Below, in pieces: positions 7,273 through 9,788 of a stretch of DNA of 9,788 bases. Made by a program: the position numbers and the translations under genes. A model generated the notes under the pieces. That model saw only the letters and a list, made by a program, of their open reading frames with translations. It searched no databases and was not told the origin of the DNA. The stretch is taken from positions 1-9,788 of the forward strand of contig JANWIU010000067.1 in assembly GCA_025449725.1 (NCBI GenBank). The letters are read 5' to 3'. The stretch is from Pseudobdellovibrio sp. Lineage in GTDB: Bacteria > Bdellovibrionota > Bdellovibrionia > Bdellovibrionales > Bdellovibrionaceae. Each line of letters starts with the position of its first letter. Position 1 is the stretch's first letter.

Positions 7273-8261
7273 TTAATCCAAACTGACAAATCCCCGTAGC
7301 TGAAAAGTCTGAACTTTTTAGCTATGGCCCATTGGTAACATTTTTTTACCGTTTGTAGTCCTACAAAACCTGAAACAAGCGCCAGCAATGTTGATTCAGG
7401 CTGATGAAAGTTCGTTAGCAGTCTGTCAACGATCTTAAATTCACTGCCCTCTTGCAACAGAATGTCCGTGCTGCCGAATAGAACTCCTGTTCGCGCCACA
7501 CTTTCAAGAACTCTGGTGGTCGTTGTGCCCAGTGACCAAACTTTTTTGCCGCCAGATTTTTCTTTTTTAATTTCATTCCAAGCGGCTTCAGAAATTTCAT
7601 AATTTTCAGAATGCATTTCATGATTATCTAAATCGTCTGCGCTGACGGGCAAAAACGTTCCCAGCCCCACATGCAAAGTCAGCTCAACAACTTTTACGCC
7701 GCGGGATTTTAATTTTTCAATATCCTGCAAAGAAAAATGCAGACTGGCTGTTGGCGCAGCCATACTTCCTGGAATTTCAGCCCAGGCTGTTTGGTACCAG
7801 CTTTCGTCTGCTGTAACGTTATGACGTTCTCCCCGGGCTTTTTGAATATACGGCGGAAGCGGCAGCTCAGCCATGGATGCAAAATCATTTTCAGAAATGG
7901 CAGGTGTTACTTTAACCGTTTGAGGCCTGCCCTTTTCAGTTAAAGTCATTACAAAGCCATTCGGCAATTTCAATTCATCACCGATTTTTATTTTTTTAGA
8001 AGGAAACAAAACCTTCCAGTGCGAATCATCGATTTTATCCAAAAATAAAACTTCTGTTTCATTTTCCGCGAATACCCGGCGCTTTAAAACTTTTGTATTA
8101 TTGATGACCAGAATATCGCCTGCGGGAATTTTTTCTACCAATTCGGCTACCGATATCTCAGATGGCATTCCGCCTTCAACCCACATCACGCGCGTCGGCC
8201 GCACAGGAGATGTGGCAATAAGCTCTTCTGGAAAGTCGTAGCGAAGGTCTGATAATTTCAC
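7269..8261 (-). CDS. queA: S-adenosylmethionine:tRNA ribosyltransferase-isomerase
   Basis: A 330-residue cytoplasmic enzyme that transfers and rearranges the ribosyl part of SAM onto preQ1-34 in tRNA to make epoxyqueuosine, the step after Tgt. Conserved blocks: KLSDLRYDFPEELIA (2-16), INNTKVLKRRVF (53-64), LPLPPYI (133-139), YQTAWAEIPGSMAAPTASLHF (156-176), TLHVGLGTFLPV (195-206), NHEMHSE (213-219), GTTTTRVLES (245-254), LLTNFHQPESTL (281-292) and FRLFSYGD (317-324). The GTG start at 8261-8259 is chosen because it aligns with the family N-terminus. A frame from an upstream ATG (8351) adds 30 residues unlike QueA. No strong ribosome site is visible. The protein is shorter than E. coli QueA (356), mainly because it ends right after SYGD plus six residues. 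The usual YPG before the VVD block is replaced by QEG. Confidence 0.94.
   Translation of the reverse strand: MKLSDLRYDFPEELIATSPVRPTRVMWVEGGMPSEISVAELVEKIPAGDILVINNTKVLKRRVFAENETEVLFLDKIDDSHWKVLFPSKKIKIGDELKLPNGFVMTLTEKGRPQTVKVTPAISENDFASMAELPLPPYIQKARGERHNVTADESWYQTAWAEIPGSMAAPTASLHFSLQDIEKLKSRGVKVVELTLHVGLGTFLPVSADDLDNHEMHSENYEISEAAWNEIKKEKSGGKKVWSLGTTTTRVLESVARTGVLFGSTDILLQEGSEFKIVDRLLTNFHQPESTLLALVSGFVGLQTVKKCYQWAIAKKFRLFSYGDLSVWIN
7294..7327 (+). other. strong RNA hairpin just after the lipoprotein stop, inside queA
   Basis: Arms 7294-7308 and 7313-7327 pair over 15 positions around a CTGA loop. Thirteen are Watson-Crick and two (7296/7325 and 7302/7319) are G-U in the plus-strand RNA. 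In the minus-strand queA mRNA those two become C/A mismatches, so the hairpin is better in the lipoprotein transcript. A run of seven T follows only at 7341-7347, 13 bases beyond, so it is not a textbook intrinsic terminator. It could protect or help define the 3' end. Confidence 0.45.
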
Positions 8262-8323
8262 AGCAAAATTACTATCAAATTGCCTTAGGCAGGACAACTC
8301 AAAATGAGACACTCTTGTTAAAC

Positions 8324-8352
8324 AGTGACATATATAGCTAAAAATTGTCACT
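8324..8352. repeat. inverted repeat in the queA / secreted-protein divergent region
   Basis: AGTGACA (8324-8330) and TGTCACT (8346-8352) are perfect inverted arms 15 bases apart; the centre is AT-rich (TATATAGCT). Arm centres are about 22 bases apart, roughly two helical turns, as expected for a dimeric regulator. It lies 63-91 bases before the queA GTG and could be an operator; the sequence alone does not prove it. Confidence 0.4.
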
Positions 8353-8372
8353 CACCTGCTGCCCGTACCTAT

Positions 8373-8433
8373 TTGAAACAGCCTAGTTCCTTTCAATTCA
8401 CTTTGAATGGATTAGTCTTTGCATTTCTATAAA
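8373..8433 (+). promoter_or_regulatory. possible promoter and operator region of the secreted-protein cluster
   Basis: TTGAAA (8373-8378) and TTTCAA (8391-8396) form an inverted repeat with 12 bases between. A third copy of the half-site, TTGAA, is at 8403-8407. TTGAAT (8403-8408) and TATAAA (8428-8433) could be -35 and -10 boxes, but their spacing of 19 is longer than usual. The first gene starts 24 bases after the TATAAA box, behind TAGGAA. Confidence 0.3.
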
Positions 8434-8457
8434 AGTATCTAAAAAAGGTAGGAATTT

Positions 8458-8790
8458 ATGAAAAATGCAATTCTTTTACTAATTAGCTTCACAGCACTGT
8501 TCGCCAATGCGAGCCCCGAACATCCTGCGTTCGATTGCACCATTTTGGATGACACCAGAACCGAACAGTTTATTGATCAACACACCAGTGAACAAATTGC
8601 ACTGGTTGGTTTAGCTTGCGAAGACCTTTCAACAAGTTTATTTGAGATTGCTCGTCAGTACAGCGGAATTCAGTTCAGCTCTCAGACTGGTGCGCAAGCT
8701 CATACCACCATTTATTCAAACGCAATTAAGGCTGCTACAAACGGCCGCGTCCTGCATCACGCCGCTAGATTAAAAGAAGAAAACAAATAA
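8458..8790 (+). CDS. small secreted two-cysteine protein, tandem copy 1
   Basis: Encodes 110 residues. A signal peptide (Lys2, hydrophobic 4-15) with a clear AxA site gives cleavage after Ala18 and a mature periplasmic or secreted protein of about 92 residues. The family is not recognised, but it is a paralogue of the two genes that follow. Shared pattern: Cys27, then a helical stretch with EQFIDQH (His42, 15 residues after the cysteine), Ser44, Cys54 (12 after the histidine, 27 after the first cysteine) and Leu61. The end, AARLKEENK, resembles the end of copy 2. The two cysteines could form one disulphide in the periplasm. No catalytic motif or membrane span is seen in the mature part. TAGGAA lies just before the ATG. 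It is the first gene of the cluster, reading away from queA, and copy 2 starts after 35 bases. Confidence 0.85.
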   Translation: MKNAILLLISFTALFANASPEHPAFDCTILDDTRTEQFIDQHTSEQIALVGLACEDLSTSLFEIARQYSGIQFSSQTGAQAHTTIYSNAIKAATNGRVLHHAARLKEENK

Positions 8791-8825
8791 GCGAATTTTT
8801 TTAGTAATTATTTTTAGGAGACATT

Positions 8826-9167
8826 ATGAAATACATTTTAGTTTTAATCAGTTTTTTTACTTTAAGTGCTTTTGCAGAAGAACCTGCCCGTGTCGACTGT
8901 GCGGCCATAACGACTGACACAGTTGAACGCTTTATTGAGGCTCATGGCAGCGAACGACTTTTAACAATGTCTGAAATATGTGATCAACAGGCCAGGGATC
9001 TACGTCATCAAGCCAAGGAGTACGGAGATTCACATGCTGTTCTTGGGCTTATTACCAGATGGCACTTGGCCGAAGTTGACAGAATTCTTTTACAATCACA
9101 TGTAGCATCAGACAATGCTCAAATGCTTTCATTGGCCGGAAGACTTAAACTCCAATACGGACAATAA
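8826..9167 (+). CDS. small secreted two-cysteine protein, tandem copy 2
   Basis: Encodes 113 residues. Signal peptide with Lys2, hydrophobic core and A-F-A cleavage after Ala17, leaving about 96 residues. Against copies 1 and 3 it keeps Cys25, ERFIEAH with His40, Ser42, Cys52 and Leu59, with no gaps: Cys to His is 15 and Cys to Cys is 27 in all three. The second half (about 60-113) is charged and probably helical, and ends AGRLKLQYGQ, similar to copy 1. The ribosome site AGGAG is five bases before the ATG, the best in the cluster. No promoter is evident in the 35-base gap, so it is probably co-transcribed with copy 1. Function unknown. Confidence 0.85.
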   Translation: MKYILVLISFFTLSAFAEEPARVDCAAITTDTVERFIEAHGSERLLTMSEICDQQARDLRHQAKEYGDSHAVLGLITRWHLAEVDRILLQSHVASDNAQMLSLAGRLKLQYGQ

Positions 9168-9208
9168 AAAAAAAGGTTTTGAACTTAAAATAGGAAACCA
9201 AAGACAAT

Positions 9209-9511
9209 ATGAAAATATTATTAGTTATTTTAACTTCATTCTCAGTTCAAGTGTTTGCCGGCCAACCCGCTGAAAATATCGTCTGCTGGCAGCTCACCGA
9301 TCAATCAGCACAAGAGCTTATCGAAAGACATAGCGGTTCTGAACTTTTAGCTTTAGCTGACCGCTGCGCTCTCGAAGGACAAAATCTTCAAATCGAAAGC
9401 ATCCTTTCAAAAGATCCTAATCAATCTCAACGTCAAATCGAAAGATCACATATCTCACTTAACCAAGTTGTGCGCTTCAGCTCAGCGGCAGACGAAAAAC
9501 TTAAAGATTAA
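9209..9511 (+). CDS. small secreted two-cysteine protein, tandem copy 3
   Basis: Encodes 100 residues, the shortest copy. Signal peptide with V-F-A cleavage after Ala17, mature length about 83. It keeps Cys26, QELIERH with His41, Ser44, Cys53 and Leu60 at the same spacings as the others. The C-terminal half is shorter and more diverged, and ends in EKLKD. The nearest ribosome site, AGGA, is 13 bases before the ATG, which is long, so it may be translated less well. The gap from copy 2 is 41 bases. Its TAA is one base short of the A-run of a terminator that serves the opposite strand. No terminator of its own was found. Function unknown. Confidence 0.83.
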   Translation: MKILLVILTSFSVQVFAGQPAENIVCWQLTDQSAQELIERHSGSELLALADRCALEGQNLQIESILSKDPNQSQRQIERSHISLNQVVRFSSAADEKLKD

Positions 9512-9512
9512 T

Positions 9513-9541
9513 AAAAAAAAGCGGTAGCTCATCGCTACCGC
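9513..9541 (-). terminator. intrinsic terminator for the minus-strand small-protein transcript
   Basis: A perfect 8-base stem (GCGGTAGC with GCTACCGC) and a 5-base loop occupy 9521-9541. On the minus strand it is followed at once by eight T (complement of A 9513-9520), the classical Rho-independent form. On the plus strand there is no T-run after the stem, so it should not stop the secreted-protein transcript well. Confidence 0.85.
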
Positions 9542-9592
9542 CGAGAAGATCAGTTGGGGAACCACCAAACCCAAAAGACACTTCTTAAGAAA

Positions 9593-9703
9593 CTATTTTC
9601 GAACCTTAACCTTTGCTCTGTCGGTAAACGTCATCCAAAGGGAGAAGATGACAACGCCAGAGTAAAGGGAACAAATCGTAAACAAAAAATTTAACTCCTG
9701 CAT
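9593..9703 (-). CDS. 36-residue single-span membrane protein
   Basis: A small open frame whose ATG (9703-9701) is preceded by a full AAGGAG ribosome site (9714-9709) with five bases between, the best in the window. The product starts MQELNFLFTIC, has one hydrophobic span (about residues 4-26, containing SGVVIFSLWMTF) and ends in a basic tail TDRAKVKVRK. The positive tail suggests N-out/C-in orientation by the positive-inside rule. No family is recognised; small subunits or regulators of membrane complexes often look like this. It ends 52 bases before the terminator stem, which faces the right way for it. An open frame from the right edge stops 18 bases upstream, so it is probably the last gene of an operon entering from the right. 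Coding status rests on ribosome site, composition and terminator. Confidence 0.65.
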   Translation of the reverse strand: MQELNFLFTICSLYSGVVIFSLWMTFTDRAKVKVRK

Positions 9704-9721
9704 GTAGACTCCTTCTATGCT

Positions 9722-9787
9722 TTAAGCCATCCGTGGCTTAGGGGGAGACGGTAACCGATAACCATCCTTAGTCATCTTTGCTTCCGT
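9722..9787 (-). CDS. 3' end of a gene entering from the right, or a 17-codon leader frame
   Basis: The minus strand is open from the window edge for 21 codons and stops at TAA 9724-9722. The visible end reads YRLPSPPKPRMA. If it is the C-terminus of a longer protein, the protein cannot be identified. An ATG at 9775-9773 with GGAAG upstream could instead start a 17-residue peptide ahead of the 36-residue membrane protein. The other two frames close quickly. The stop is 18 bases before the next ATG, which suits an operon. Confidence 0.35.
   Translation of the reverse strand, partial: TEAKMTKDGYRLPSPPKPRMA
9723..9740. repeat. hairpin just upstream of the small membrane-protein gene
   Basis: TAAGCCA (9723-9729) and TGGCTTA (9734-9740) are a perfect 7-base inverted repeat with a 4-base loop. 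On the minus strand it covers the end and most of the stop codon of the upstream frame and ends 8 bases before the AAGGAG site. No T-run follows on either strand, so it is not an intrinsic terminator. It may affect mRNA stability or ribosome access. Confidence 0.5.
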
Positions 9788-9788
9788 C

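Noticed and set aside
8262..8351. QueA start at the ATG 8351
   Set aside because: The 30 added residues do not match the QueA N-terminus, and they would cross the AGTGACA inverted repeat. The GTG at 8261 aligns with the family.
8262..8457. preQ1 riboswitch upstream of queA
   Set aside because: No stem-loop with the conserved A-rich tail and downstream pairing could be recognised in the queA leader.
9598..9605. GGTTCGAA on the minus strand, like a tRNA T-arm
   Set aside because: No acceptor, D or anticodon arms can be formed around it, and it falls inside the small membrane-protein frame.

Overview
The window looks like chromosome from a Gram-negative bacterium, most likely a member of the Bdellovibrionota or a neighbouring delta-proteobacterial-type lineage. 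The basis is the proteobacterial gene order tgt-yajC-secD-secF (with queA close by), separate secD and secF genes, many exported proteins with AxA-type signal peptides, and a G+C content estimated by eye in the mid-40s. The lineage is an inference; no rRNA or other marker is present. No tRNA, rRNA, CRISPR array, insertion sequence or phage gene was seen.

Left half, minus strand: tgt (tRNA-guanine transglycosylase), then after 85 bases a tight cluster yajC-secD-secF-recJ with gaps of 1, 8 and 15 bases, recJ running off the left edge. YajC, SecD and SecF are the accessory membrane complex that uses the proton gradient to help the Sec translocon. RecJ is the single-strand 5'-3' exonuclease used in repair.

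Middle: two plus-strand genes, a classical short-chain dehydrogenase/reductase and a 497-residue cysteine-containing lipoprotein of no recognised family, sit between tgt and queA. queA (minus strand) makes the next step of queuosine synthesis after Tgt, so the insert splits a pair that is adjacent in many bacteria. The lipoprotein and queA converge with a 4-base overlap of stop codons, and a strong hairpin lies just past the lipoprotein stop, inside queA.

Right end: a 196-base divergent control region with several inverted repeats leads into three tandem plus-strand genes for small secreted proteins that are paralogues. All keep two cysteines exactly 27 residues apart and a histidine 15 residues after the first. 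They are followed by an intrinsic terminator that is oriented for the opposite strand. It closes a minus-strand transcript carrying a 36-residue single-span membrane protein with an excellent ribosome binding site, itself just downstream of an open frame that enters from the right edge.

The candidates for something undescribed are the three-gene family of secreted two-cysteine proteins, the 36-residue membrane protein, the orphan lipoprotein, and the apparently leaderless, palindrome-covered promoter of the dehydrogenase.
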